Below are positions 1-9,431 of a DNA stretch of 42,123 nucleotides, one piece after another. Made by a program: the position numbers and the translations under genes. The first letter of the stretch is position 1; the number at the start of each line of letters is the position of its first letter. Below the pieces are notes generated by a model. It saw only the letters and a program-made list of their open reading frames with translations, did not search any database and was not told the origin of the DNA. The stretch is from Gallionellaceae bacterium (GTDB taxonomy: Bacteria; Pseudomonadota; Gammaproteobacteria; Burkholderiales; Gallionellaceae). The stretch spans positions 1 through 42,123 of the forward strand of contig SCUU01000114.1 in NCBI GenBank assembly GCA_004297065.1, written 5' to 3'.

Positions 1-325
1 GATGCCAGAGGTTCATTTTTCATCGCGTCAGTCCCGCGTAAAGTAGCGGCAGCTTTTGGTTTCGGCCGCTGCGCTTAACTTCGCTGCGCGAAGTTAGCCT
101 GCACCGAAAGCTGGCTCTCCGAAACAAGTCCGCAGATGCCAGAGGTTCATTTTTCATCGCGTCAGTCCCGCGTAAAGTAGCGGCAGCTTTTGGTTTCGGC
201 CGCTGCGCTTAACTTCGCTGCGCGAAGTTAGCCTGCACCGAAAGCTGGCTCTCTGAAACAAGTCCGTGGATGCCAGAGGTTCATTTTTCATCGCGTCAGT
301 CCCGCGTAAAGTAGCGGCAGCTTTT
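1..325. repeat. 134-bp tandem repeat (2.4 copies) containing the 3' end of cbbO and a hairpin
   Basis: gatgccagaggttcatttttcatcgcgtcagtcccgcgtaaagtagcggcagctttt occurs at 1, 135 and 269 (period 134). The 77-bp intervening part contains ttaacttcgctgcgcgaagtta (9-bp stem) and outer gtttcgg/ccgaaac arms. Confidence 0.95.
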
Positions 326-2699
326 CCGGCAACCGTTCCACCTGATCCACCACCATGTAATTTTTTGCGCCGAAGATGCGCGACACGTATTGGTCGGCAC
401 GCGGATCGAGGGTCATGCAATACGTCACGATGCCGCTGCGCCCCGCCTCCTCTACCGCCTTTTTGGCGTCGTAACGCAAATACTGCGGGTCGCGTATATC
501 CACGTCGGCAGGCTCACCGTCGGTAATCACCAACAGCAGTTTTTTTGCGGAACGCTGATGTTTCAAGTGATGCGTGGCGTGGCGCATTGCCGCGCCCATG
601 CGCGTGGAAAGCTGGCCCGTCATGCCCGCCAGACGCGCCTTGGGCAATTCGTTGTAGGGTTGGTCAAAATCCTTGAAACGGTAGTACTCCACGTCGTGCC
701 GCCCGTCCGAGCAAAAGCCGTGGATGGCGAAGGGGTCGCCGATTTTGTTGATGGCATCGGCCAGCAGCACGGTGGCCTGGCGCGTCAAATCCAGCACGGT
801 GTGTTCTTGCCCCGCCACTTTCTCATTAGTGGATTCGGACAAATCCAGCAGCACCATCACCGAGATGTCGCGGATTTTGCGCACGCTGCGCATCATAATG
901 CGCGGGTCGGGCTGCATCCCCATGCGTAAATCCACCAGGCTGGCGAGTGCCGCATTGATGTCGATCTCGTCGCCATCTTCCAGCTTGCGGATGCGCGTTA
1001 CACCCTGCGGCTGCATCGCATCCAGCAAAAATTTCATCTGCGAAATGATGCGTTTGTGCTTGGCCGCGATGTCGTCAATGACCTGCAGTTCTCCTGCTTT
1101 GGGGCGTTTCTCCAGCACCGTTGCCCAGCTTGGACGTTCTAGCTGAATCTGGTAATCCCACTCGGCATAGTGGAAGGGGTCGGACACGGGTTCCTTGCCT
1201 TCCAGTTCGTTGTAGGATTTGCCGCCGCTTTCGTCGCCGATGTTTTCGTAGGGATACAACTCGCTACCCAACACCCAGATTTCCTGCGCGTCATCGCCTG
1301 CCAGCTCGCAGTCGATCTCATTCGCCATTTCCATCACGCTGACATACTTGCGCACCTGCTGCACCGTCTCGTAGCCCGCGCTCATGGATTTGTTGAAATC
1401 GAACTCTTCAAACTCCCAGAAATAGCGGTTGTCGTCGCGGTAGGGCGCGGTCAGCACATCGCTGCGCGCATTGAAATTCAGCCCCTTGTCCTTGATGCTG
1501 TGCGCCAGCGTCACGCCGATGTCCCACGACACCAAGTTGCTATCCAGGCGGGCTTGCGCCCCTGCAAACAGCACGCGCCCTTGCGCAATCCACGGATCGT
1601 TGTCCAGATAGCTCTCATCCAGCAGTGCATGCGCCAGACGGTTGAGGTAATCGCCCACGGTGGCGGTTTGCGCGGAGGTGGCGGTATGCAATTTACCCCA
1701 TAGTTGCTTGAGGCCGGGGAAGCGGCGGATCGCCAGGGCTTCGACGCGCGCATCTTCGATCACGCTGATGATCGCCATCTGCAAGGGGTTGAGCCCCTCC
1801 GCCGAAATCGGGGTCTGCGTGGAAACCAGGTGCGCGGCGCAATGCGCGGCGGCAGCGCGGTAGACTTCCAGGCCGGGGACGTGTTTCTTACCCTCACCCG
1901 AACCCTCTCCCCAAGGGAGAGGGGCCAAACGTTGCCCGCTTGCAGCGGGCACAACAAAATCATCATACGCATCGGGCAAATGCAACAAATAGCCTTCGAT
2001 ATAGGGCTTGTAGCCTTCGCGGGTTTCAAAGTCGCCGCTGGTGGGGCGCATAAAAAAGTCGCGCGCCCACAGTGCGCGCAAATACATGTTGATGCGCCGT
2101 TGCACATCCACAAACAGCGTACCCTTGCGCTCTTTTTGCAGCATGGCGCGCGATTCTTTGGAAGCCAGATTGAAGTAGTTGATCTGGGCTTCGTAATCGG
2201 TGCGATGCGCGTGCGCGCCCCACAGTGCCCAGCGGCGTAGACCGCCCAAGGTAAGCTGCCCGAACAACACTTCCAGATTGTTGAGCATGGGGCGCAGGCC
2301 GCGTGGCGCTTGACCGATCAGGTGATTCAGGAATTGCAAATAGTTAAGGAACAACTGCGTATCGCCCAAACGTTTGGCGGCGGTGGGCGCGGTGGAAAGC
2401 ATCAGCTCGATCACCGCGCCAGAGGTGCGCGAGGCCAGCTCCAACGCGGACTGCGCCAGATCGCTGACTACTGTCTCACCCACTTCGTGCGCCACCTGCG
2501 GCGCGCTGTTGACCCAGATCAGCACCATGTCGTGGCCGCGCCCCAGGCGGCCCAATGCCGCCGCGCCCTTCAGGTAGTTATCCAGACCGCGCGCGGAAAA
2601 CACCTTGGTGGCGTTGCCCCACTCCGCCGCAATCGCCTGATGGCAAACTTCGGGCAGGTCTTCCAGCAGCTCGCGGTAATCCTCCAGATGGATAGCCAT
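288..2699 (-). CDS. cbbO: CbbO, VWA-domain RuBisCO activation protein
   Basis: 803-aa ORF directly downstream of cbbQ; C-terminal VWA-like region (VMVLLDLSESTNEK..., LLLVITDGEPADVD). Confidence 0.93.
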   Translation of the reverse strand: MAIHLEDYRELLEDLPEVCHQAIAAEWGNATKVFSARGLDNYLKGAAALGRLGRGHDMVLIWVNSAPQVAHEVGETVVSDLAQSALELASRTSGAVIELMLSTAPTAAKRLGDTQLFLNYLQFLNHLIGQAPRGLRPMLNNLEVLFGQLTLGGLRRWALWGAHAHRTDYEAQINYFNLASKESRAMLQKERKGTLFVDVQRRINMYLRALWARDFFMRPTSGDFETREGYKPYIEGYLLHLPDAYDDFVVPAASGQRLAPLPWGEGSGEGKKHVPGLEVYRAAAAHCAAHLVSTQTPISAEGLNPLQMAIISVIEDARVEALAIRRFPGLKQLWGKLHTATSAQTATVGDYLNRLAHALLDESYLDNDPWIAQGRVLFAGAQARLDSNLVSWDIGVTLAHSIKDKGLNFNARSDVLTAPYRDDNRYFWEFEEFDFNKSMSAGYETVQQVRKYVSVMEMANEIDCELAGDDAQEIWVLGSELYPYENIGDESGGKSYNELEGKEPVSDPFHYAEWDYQIQLERPSWATVLEKRPKAGELQVIDDIAAKHKRIISQMKFLLDAMQPQGVTRIRKLEDGDEIDINAALASLVDLRMGMQPDPRIMMRSVRKIRDISVMVLLDLSESTNEKVAGQEHTVLDLTRQATVLLADAINKIGDPFAIHGFCSDGRHDVEYYRFKDFDQPYNELPKARLAGMTGQLSTRMGAAMRHATHHLKHQRSAKKLLLVITDGEPADVDIRDPQYLRYDAKKAVEEAGRSGIVTYCMTLDPRADQYVSRIFGAKNYMVVDQVERLPEKLPLLYAGLTR
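1891..1952. repeat. Palindromic element inside cbbO
   Basis: ccctcacccgaaccctctccccaagggagagggg (9-bp stem at 1903-1923), then tgcccgcttgcagcgggca (8-bp stem at 1934-1952). Confidence 0.8.
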
Positions 2700-2709
2700 C
2701 GCACAGCCC

Positions 2710-3513
2710 TCAGAAGAAGGTGGTTACAGCCGCATCCAGCGCGTCGCGCATGTCGGGGTCGTCCGTGATCGGGCGTACCAGCGCCACGCGACAAGCCTTT
2801 TGCGCCATCACGCCCTTATCGATGAGGCTGCCCGCGTAAATCAACATACGGGTAGAAATACCTTCGTCCAGACCGTGTCCTTTGAGGTTGCGCGCACGCT
2901 CGGCGATGGACACCAGCTTGCCCGCCACCTCCGCCGATACGCCCGTTTCATGCGCGACGATTTCGGTTTCAATGTCATGTGCCGGATAGTTGAAGTCCAG
3001 TCCGCCGAAACGTTGTTTGGTGGATTGCTTCAAATCCTTCATCAGGCTCTGGTAGCCGGGATTGTAGGAGATCACAATCTGAAAATCGGGATGCGCCTGT
3101 ACCAGTTCGCCTTTTTTCTCCAGCGGCAACATACGGCGATTGTCGGTCAGCGGATGGATGACCACCGTGGTGTCCTGGCGCGCTTCCACGATTTCATCGA
3201 GGTAGCAAATCGCACCATGGCGCGCGGCAGTCGCCAGCGGGCCATCCTGCCAGCGCGTGCCCTGCGCATCGAGCAGAAAACGCCCCACCAGATCGGACGC
3301 TGTCATGTCTTCGTTACACGCCACGGTGATCAGCGGCTTGCCCAGCTTATGCGCCATGTATTCCACAAAGCGCGTTTTGCCGCAGCCGGTCGGGCCTTTC
3401 AGCATCATCGGCATCCGCACGCCGTAAGCGGCTTCGAATAGCTCTACCTCATCGGCCACGGGACGGTAGTACGGCTGTTTGTTGATACGGTATTGATCCA
3501 CAACGTTACTCAT
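2710..3513 (-). CDS. cbbQ: CbbQ, MoxR-type AAA+ ATPase (RuBisCO activase)
   Basis: Start at [16 protein letters not shown]; Walker A GPTGCGKT; located between cbbS and cbbO. Confidence 0.95.
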   Translation of the reverse strand: MSNVVDQYRINKQPYYRPVADEVELFEAAYGVRMPMMLKGPTGCGKTRFVEYMAHKLGKPLITVACNEDMTASDLVGRFLLDAQGTRWQDGPLATAARHGAICYLDEIVEARQDTTVVIHPLTDNRRMLPLEKKGELVQAHPDFQIVISYNPGYQSLMKDLKQSTKQRFGGLDFNYPAHDIETEIVAHETGVSAEVAGKLVSIAERARNLKGHGLDEGISTRMLIYAGSLIDKGVMAQKACRVALVRPITDDPDMRDALDAAVTTFF

Positions 3514-3587
3514 GTCGCTCTCCTGTTTTGACGGAATACACACGAATCAGCACGGTTGCTGATTGCTGCGCACTCTGGGCGCCCGAT

Positions 3588-3622
3588 AAAAAACCCCCGC
3601 CGTCCGGCGAGACAACGAGGGC
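3588..3622 (-). terminator. Terminator/attenuator between cbbS and cbbQ
   Basis: Minus strand reads GCCCTCGTTGTCTCGCCGGACGGCGGGGGTTTTTT: GC-rich hairpin followed by a T run. Confidence 0.75.
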
Positions 3623-3647
3623 TTCTTTTTCAGCAGCGATAAAACGC

Positions 3648-4004
3648 TTAAACCGTTTTGCCCCGGAAGACCACCATGTTGGTGCCTTGCGATTGCGCGA
3701 AGTTGTCGTAGGCCAACAGGCGAACGTGATTGTTCGGGTTGGCTTTATGGCAAGCTTCCGCCTCTTTGATGACAGCATCCACGTTGGTTTCGCCAAACAT
3801 CGGCAGCTTCCACATGTACCAGTAGTTATCCATCAGGTGTTCGGGTTCGGTGTGTTCAATCGCCGGATTCCAACCTTTTTTCACGATGTATTCCACTTGT
3901 TTGCGGATCTGCTCGGTCGTCATGGCCGGCAAATACGAAAACGTTTCAAACTTGCGGCTGGCCGGGTCAGACACGCGGGATTTGTAATCTTGCATTTCGC
4001 TCAT
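3648..4004 (-). CDS. cbbS: RuBisCO small subunit (form I)
   Basis: 118 aa, [45 protein letters not shown]... Confidence 0.97.
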   Translation of the reverse strand: MSEMQDYKSRVSDPASRKFETFSYLPAMTTEQIRKQVEYIVKKGWNPAIEHTEPEHLMDNYWYMWKLPMFGETNVDAVIKEAEACHKANPNNHVRLLAYDNFAQSQGTNMVVFRGKTV

Positions 4005-4071
4005 TTTTTTTCCTTTCGGTTAACTAGTAGCTGGTGCGATAGCGCGCTCGCGCGCACCATCGCCTGTTGGC

Positions 4072-5493
4072 TTATTTATGCGCAACGTCCAGTTTGTCCA
4101 CGGTGTCGAATTCGAACTTGATTTCTTTCCATGTTTCCATGGCGATTTTCAGTTCCGGGCTGGAAGCGGCGGCTTTGGTCAAAATGTCCTTGCCTTCTTT
4201 TTCCAGCTCGCGACCTTGATTGCGTGCTTCCACGCAGGCTTCGAGAGCCACGCGGTTGGCTGCCGCACCCGCAGCGTTGCCCCATGGGTGACCCAATGTG
4301 CCGCCACCGAATTGCAAACAGGCATCGTCGCCGAAGATGTTCACCAGGGCCGGCATATGCCATACGTGGATACCGCCGGAAGCGACCGGGAATACGCCGG
4401 GCATAGAACCCCAATCCTGGTCAAAGAAGATACCGCGCGACCGGTCTTCCTTGATGAAGCTGTCGCGCATCAAGTCAACGAAGCCCAGCGTGGGAGCGCG
4501 GTCGCCCTCCAGCTTGCCGACCACGGTGCCGGAATGCAGGTGGTCGCCACCGGACAGGCGCAGCGCCTTGGCCAACACGCGGAAATGAATGCCGTGGTGC
4601 GGGTTGCGGTCGATCACGGCATGCATCGCGCGGTGGATGTGCAACAACATACCGTTATCGCGGCACCAGTTGGCCAAGCCGGTGTTAGCACAGAAGCCGC
4701 CGGTCAGGAAATCGTGCATGATGATCGGTGCGCCGATTTCCTTGGCGTATTCTGCGCGCTTGTACATTTCTTCCGGAGTAGGAGCAGTCACGTTCAGGTA
4801 GTGGCCTTTGCGCTCGCCGGTTTCACGTTCCGCCTTCAGGGTCGCTTCCTGCACGAAGTCGAAACGGGCACGCCAGCGCATGAACGGTTGGCTGTTAACG
4901 TTTTCGTCATCCTTGGTCAAATCCAGACCACCGCGCAAGCACTCATAAACCGCACGACCATAGTTCTTGGCGGACAAACCCAGCTTGGGCTTGATCGTGC
5001 AACCCAGCAACGGGCGACCATATTTATTAAAAATGTCGCGTTCTACTTGAATACCTTGTGGCGGACCGCCGCAGGTCTTCACGTAAGCGATCGGAAAGCG
5101 CACGTCTTCTAGGCGCAAAGCACGCAATGCCTTGAAGCCGAACACGTTGCCCACCAGCGAGGTGAACACGTTGACCACGGAGCCCTCTTCAAACAGGTCG
5201 ATCGGGTAGGCGACGAATGCGTAGAAACAGGTATCATCGCCGGGCACGTCTTCGATGCGATAGGCGCGGCCCTTGTAGTGATCCAGGTCGGTCAGCAAGT
5301 CGGTCCACACCGTGGTCCATGTGCCAGTCGAAGATTCGGCCGCCACTGCAGCGGCCACTTCCTCGCGCGGCACGCCCGCTTGCGGGGTGATTTTGAAACA
5401 CGCCAGAATGTCGGTATCCTGAATCTTGTATTCCGGTTCCCAGTAAGTCTGCCGGTATTCTTTTACCCCGGCGTTGTAGGTTTTCACTGCCAT
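4072..5493 (-). CDS. cbbL: RuBisCO large subunit (form I)
   Basis: [22 protein letters not shown]..., active-site segments [16 protein letters not shown] and [17 protein letters not shown]; aaggagc RBS upstream of 5493. Confidence 0.98.
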   Translation of the reverse strand: MAVKTYNAGVKEYRQTYWEPEYKIQDTDILACFKITPQAGVPREEVAAAVAAESSTGTWTTVWTDLLTDLDHYKGRAYRIEDVPGDDTCFYAFVAYPIDLFEEGSVVNVFTSLVGNVFGFKALRALRLEDVRFPIAYVKTCGGPPQGIQVERDIFNKYGRPLLGCTIKPKLGLSAKNYGRAVYECLRGGLDLTKDDENVNSQPFMRWRARFDFVQEATLKAERETGERKGHYLNVTAPTPEEMYKRAEYAKEIGAPIIMHDFLTGGFCANTGLANWCRDNGMLLHIHRAMHAVIDRNPHHGIHFRVLAKALRLSGGDHLHSGTVVGKLEGDRAPTLGFVDLMRDSFIKEDRSRGIFFDQDWGSMPGVFPVASGGIHVWHMPALVNIFGDDACLQFGGGTLGHPWGNAAGAAANRVALEACVEARNQGRELEKEGKDILTKAAASSPELKIAMETWKEIKFEFDTVDKLDVAHK

Positions 5494-5618
5494 TGCAAGC
5501 TCCTTCATTCATGTTGACTTTACCCCCCGCCGAACGGAGGACTTGTGGCTCTTGAGAGCGTGCGGGAACTATAACCAATGAAAATCATAAATAATAATTG
5601 TATTTTTCGATGCTAACG

Positions 5619-5634
5619 ATAGACTGCAATCTAT
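5619..5634. promoter_or_regulatory. Candidate CbbR (LysR-type) binding dyad
   Basis: atagactgcaatctat (T-N11-A-type inverted repeat) in the cbbL-cbbR intergenic region. Confidence 0.5.
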
Positions 5635-5653
5635 GGTTTAACGGAGCCCCTAC

Positions 5654-6616
5654 ATGGATCACGCCAGAATGATGAAGAATGCAACCTTGCGCCAGCTCAA
5701 GGTATTCGAGTCCGTGGCGCGCAACCTCTCCTTCACCCGCGCGGCGGAGGAACTCTACCTCACCCAGCCCACGGTATCTATTCAGCTCAAGCAGCTCACC
5801 GAGTTGGTCGGGCTACCGCTGTTCGAGCATATCGGCAAGCGGATATACCTCACCGACGCCGGACAAGAACTGCTCAATGTGTGCCGCGGAATTTTTGACG
5901 GTCTCGCGCGCTTCGAGATGCTGGTCTCCGACATGAAGGGCGTGAAAGCAGGCAAACTGCGGGTCGCGGTGATCACCACCGCCAAGTATTTTGTTCCGCG
6001 CCTCCTCGGCCTGTTCTGCCAGCGCTTTCCCGGTATCGATGTGTCGCTCAAGGTGAGCAACCGCGAGCGGGTGTTGCAGCGCATGGCCGACAATCAGGAC
6101 GACATATATGTACTCGGCACTCCCCCCGAAGATATGGACATAGAGGTAGAGCCCTTTCTGGAAAATCCGCTGGTCGTGCTGGCACCCGGCAAGCATCCGC
6201 TGGCTGCAGAAAAGAATATCTCGCTGCAGCGCCTGGCGGACGAGCCCTTTCTGATGCGCGAACCCGGATCCGGTATCCGCCTGGCCACCGAACAGTTTTT
6301 TGCCGAACGCGGGCTGGAACTGAAAGTCCGCATGGAGCTCGGCAGCAACGAAGCGATCAAGCAGGCGGTGGTGGGCGGGCTCGGTCTTGCCGTGCTGTCG
6401 GCCCATACGCTCACGCTTGGCCACAACAGCGAGGAACTGGCCATTCTCGACGTGCAGAATTTCCCCATCCGGCGCCACTGGTATCTGGCTTACCCCAAAG
6501 ACAAACAGTTGTCGGTGGTCGCTTTGGCCTTCCTGGAATTTCTGCACAAGGAGAGCAAGCTGATCGGCGAGAAATATCTGCATGGAATCCCGGGCTTCCC
6601 GTCGCAGAGAAACTGA
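5654..6616 (+). CDS. cbbR: CbbR, LysR-family regulator
   Basis: LysR HTH RQLKVFESVARNLSFTRAAEELYLTQPTVSIQLKQL; divergent from cbbL. Confidence 0.92.
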   Translation: MDHARMMKNATLRQLKVFESVARNLSFTRAAEELYLTQPTVSIQLKQLTELVGLPLFEHIGKRIYLTDAGQELLNVCRGIFDGLARFEMLVSDMKGVKAGKLRVAVITTAKYFVPRLLGLFCQRFPGIDVSLKVSNRERVLQRMADNQDDIYVLGTPPEDMDIEVEPFLENPLVVLAPGKHPLAAEKNISLQRLADEPFLMREPGSGIRLATEQFFAERGLELKVRMELGSNEAIKQAVVGGLGLAVLSAHTLTLGHNSEELAILDVQNFPIRRHWYLAYPKDKQLSVVALAFLEFLHKESKLIGEKYLHGIPGFPSQRN

Positions 6617-6750
6617 AGATACATTGCGTTCGCCTGTCGCCTCCAGACTGCAGGACAACCTTTTTTGCGGCTTTTTTCACACTACGACAATATTCCCATC
6701 CGTGATCCGTCTTCACGGGCATAGATACGACACTGGCTGCGAATGCGCTG

Positions 6751-7296
6751 ATGACCGAACAGGATAAACGCATCACCGAGACCCTCTCGCAAGAACGCGG
6801 GCGGCTGCGGAATTTCATTCGGCGGCGCGTGCCGGATGCGAACGAGGCAGAGGATATCCTGCAGGACGTGTTCTTGGAGTATGTCGGGGCTTACCGGTTG
6901 CCCGAGCCGATCGAGCAGGTCGGTGCGTGGTTGTTCCGCGTGGCGCGCAATCGCATCATCGACCGTTTTCGCAAGAAGCGCGAGATGGCATTGCCGGAAA
7001 TGCCGGGCGAGGAAGAAGACGGACATTGGCTGGAAAAAGTGCTGCCGTTGGCGGATGCTGGGCCGGAAGTGGCCTATGCGCGGTCGGTGTTGCTGGAAGA
7101 GCTGTGTGCCGCGCTCGGAGAGTTACCCAAGGAACAGCGCGACGTATTCATCGCCCATGAACTGGACGGACGCAGTTTCAAGGAACTGGCAGCCGAAAAA
7201 AATGTGGCGGTGAACACGCTGCTGGCGCGCAAGCGATATGCGGTGCTGCATCTGCGGGCACGGCTGCAAGCGATATATGACGAATTCAATCTTTAA
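6751..7296 (+). CDS. ECF-type RNA polymerase sigma factor
   Basis: DANEAEDILQDVFLEYVGAY...VGAWLFRVARNRIIDRFRKKRE (region 2) and LPKEQRDVFIAHELDGRSFKELAAEKNVAVNTLLARKRYAV (region 4). Confidence 0.9.
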   Translation: MTEQDKRITETLSQERGRLRNFIRRRVPDANEAEDILQDVFLEYVGAYRLPEPIEQVGAWLFRVARNRIIDRFRKKREMALPEMPGEEEDGHWLEKVLPLADAGPEVAYARSVLLEELCAALGELPKEQRDVFIAHELDGRSFKELAAEKNVAVNTLLARKRYAVLHLRARLQAIYDEFNL

Positions 7297-7307
7297 GGAG
7301 AGCAAAA

Positions 7308-7655
7308 ATGGGTATGAGCTGCAAGGCAGAATGCTGGAAGATAGGCTTATTGGTGGTGGCAGGTATCGCGGCGCTGGGCTGGGTGGTGATGGCGTTGTGG
7401 AACTGGTTGCTGCCGACAATGTTCTTCGGCGTCAGGGAGATCGATTATGTGCAGGCGATGGGTGTGCTGTTGCTGAGCAAGATATTGTTCGGCGGATTCC
7501 GCGGGCACTGCGGCGGCCATCGCAAGTGGCATCGGCATCGCGTCGTGAGTCAATACATGGAAAACATGACGCCGGAGGAGCGCGAAAAATTCCAGAGCGC
7601 CATTCTCGGCTGGTGCGGCAGAGGCAAACAGGCAGACACGACGTCGAAGGAATAA
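7308..7655 (+). CDS. Small membrane protein with His/Cys-rich segment, linked to the ECF sigma gene
   Basis: 115 aa; two hydrophobic segments then GGFRGHCGGHRKWHRHR...MTPEEREKF; 12 nt after the sigma gene with aaggag RBS. Confidence 0.75.
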   Translation: MGMSCKAECWKIGLLVVAGIAALGWVVMALWNWLLPTMFFGVREIDYVQAMGVLLLSKILFGGFRGHCGGHRKWHRHRVVSQYMENMTPEEREKFQSAILGWCGRGKQADTTSKE

Positions 7656-7656
7656 C

Positions 7657-7866
7657 ATGACGAGGCGCATCCTGTTGCTGGGGGCGACCGGATGTACCGG
7701 ACGACTCGCCCTCGAATACGTCTTGTCGCAAGGCATGGAAGTGGCGGCACTGGCACGCAGTGATCGAAGGTTCGCCGATGAATGCGGACGATGTCAGGAA
7801 AACCATCGTGGGCTGCGACGCGGTGGTCAGTGCGTTGAACAACAATCGCACGTCGGATAATTTTAG
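7657..7866 (+). pseudogene. Truncated, frameshifted NAD(P)-binding (SDR/NmrA-like) protein remnant
   Basis: MTRRILLLGATGCTGRLALEYVLSQGMEVAALARS in one frame, then IEGSPMNADDVRKTIVGCDAVVSALNNNRTSDN in another; remainder of fold absent. Confidence 0.8.
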
Positions 7867-7994
7867 ATAAGAAACACTTTCAGGAACACCACTATCCGTC
7901 TAAAACCAAAGCTCCCCCTGCTTCATTCAAGAATATGCACTGATATTTCTATCAAACGGATCACAAAAGGTTGTGTTTTTGTCGTCCATTTATG

Positions 7995-8402
7995 TCAGGC
8001 ATTACCCGCCCCCTGATTGCGCATAAAATCGGCCACCTTCTGAAACGCCAGCAACAACTCTTGGCGCAACGCCTCATCCTCCACCACATCGTTCACCGCC
8101 TGCGTCATACACATCATCCACTGGTCGCGCTCTTCATCGCCGATGGCGAACGGCAGGTGGCGCTGGCGCAGGCGCGGATGGCCGAATTTCTCCACGAACA
8201 ACTGCGGCCCGCCCATCCAGCCGGACAGGAACATGAACAATTTGTCTTCCGCCCCTTTCAAGCTGATGTGGTGCATCTTGCGGATGCGGTGTACCTCGGG
8301 CAATTCGTCCATCAGGTAGTAGAAGCGTTGCACCAGTTCGCGCACCTTCGCTTCGCCGCCGATGCGCTCGTAATGGGTGTTCTGATTTTCGCTGATCCGC
8401 AT
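7995..8402 (-). CDS. Group 2 truncated hemoglobin-like protein
   Basis: YERIGGEAKVRELVQRFYYLMDELPEVHRIRKMH...FLSGWMGGPQLFVEKFGHPRLRQRHLPF. Confidence 0.88.
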   Translation of the reverse strand: MRISENQNTHYERIGGEAKVRELVQRFYYLMDELPEVHRIRKMHHISLKGAEDKLFMFLSGWMGGPQLFVEKFGHPRLRQRHLPFAIGDEERDQWMMCMTQAVNDVVEDEALRQELLLAFQKVADFMRNQGAGNA

Positions 8403-8422
8403 AATTTTCCCGTTATTTCTAT

Positions 8423-8481
8423 CCGCAGATTACGCAGATTCACGCAGATTTTTTAATCTGGCTAATCTGCGTAATCTGCGG
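8423..8481. repeat. Dispersed inverted repeat CCGCAGATTACGCAGATT...AATCTGCGTAATCTGCGG
   Basis: Both arms visible; same arms recur at 14205-14234 and 14313-14332. Confidence 0.85.
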
Positions 8482-8493
8482 ACAAAAAGTTTT

Positions 8494-9430
8494 TCAATCC
8501 GTAAAAAATCTATCCTGCATTTCTTCCAACCCCGCGCTGTGCAACACTTCCTGCAAACGCTCCGCCGCGCGCTGGCGCGGCAGGTTCTTGTATTGCGCGA
8601 TGATGAGCTCGTTCTTCATCGAATGCTCCCAGCCCACCAGCTCGGTCACCGTCACCTGATAGCCGTGCGCTTCCAATTGCAGGCAACGCAGCACGTTGGT
8701 GAGGTGACTGCCGAATTCGCGCGTGTGGATCGGATGACGCCACAACTCGATGAGCGCATCTTTCGCCAACTGTTTGCCTTTGTTCTTGCGCAGCACCGCC
8801 GCCACTTCGGCCTGACAGCACGGCACCAGCACGATGAACTGCGCCTGTTTCTTCAACGCGAAATGGATCGCGTCGTCGGTGGCGGTATTGCACGCGTGCA
8901 GCGCGGTCACCACGTCCACCTTGGCGGGCAGCTTGTCCGAGACGATAGATTCAGCTACCGACAAATTCAAAAACGACATGCCGCCGAAACCGAGCTGCTG
9001 CGCCAGTTCGCGCGAATGGGTGACGAGCTCTTCGCGGGTCTCGATGCCGTAGATGTGGGAGGCTGCCACCTCATCCCCCCTCCCCCCTTGAAGGAGGGAG
9101 AGTTCTGACGCCCTCCCTTTCAAGGGGAGGGCTGGGGTGGGGATGGGTGAAGGACTCAGCCCCTTGAAGAACAAATCGTACAAAATAAATCCCAGATACG
9201 ACTTGCCCGCACCGTGATCGACCAGCGTGATCGCGCCTTTTTCTTGCTGCACTTCTTGCAGCAAAGGCTCGATGAACTGGTACAGGTGGTACACCTGCTT
9301 CAACTTGCGGCGCGAATCCTGATTCATCTTGCCGTCGCGCGTGAGGATGTGCAGCGCTTTCAGCAACTCGATGGATTGGCCTGCGCGGATTTCGGGATAT
9401 TCGGGGGGAGGTGTTTTTTTCATAGCGCGC
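8494..9430 (-). CDS. SAM-dependent methyltransferase-like protein
   Basis: ITLVDHGAGKSYLGFILYDLF (motif I-like), IYGIETREELV, VDVVTALHACNTATDDAIHFAL. Start set to MRAMKKTPPPEY. Confidence 0.75.
9067..9153. repeat. GC-rich palindromic element within the methyltransferase ORF
   Basis: cctcatcccccctccccccttgaaggagggag...gccctccctttcaaggggagggctggggtggggatgg; encodes LSPSPIPTPALPLKGRASELSLLQGGRGDEV in frame. Confidence 0.8.
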
Positions 9431-9431
9431 A

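Noticed and set aside
58-128. The 77-bp spacer of the cbbO repeat as an integron attC
   Set aside because: GCTTAAC fits the RYYYAAC side, but the partner GTTAGCC does not fit GTTRRRY and the fold lacks the L box arrangement.
1-325. CRISPR array from regularly spaced repeats
   Set aside because: Spacers are identical to each other and the unit is 134 bp with a gene 3' end; it is a tandem duplication.
154-420. 88-aa minus-strand ORF
   Set aside because: Produced by the frame shift between cbbO and the duplicated 3' end; shares the KLPLLYAGLTR tail through the repeat.
4078-5112. 344-aa plus-strand ORF opposite cbbL
   Set aside because: Antisense of RuBisCO large subunit; spurious long open frame.
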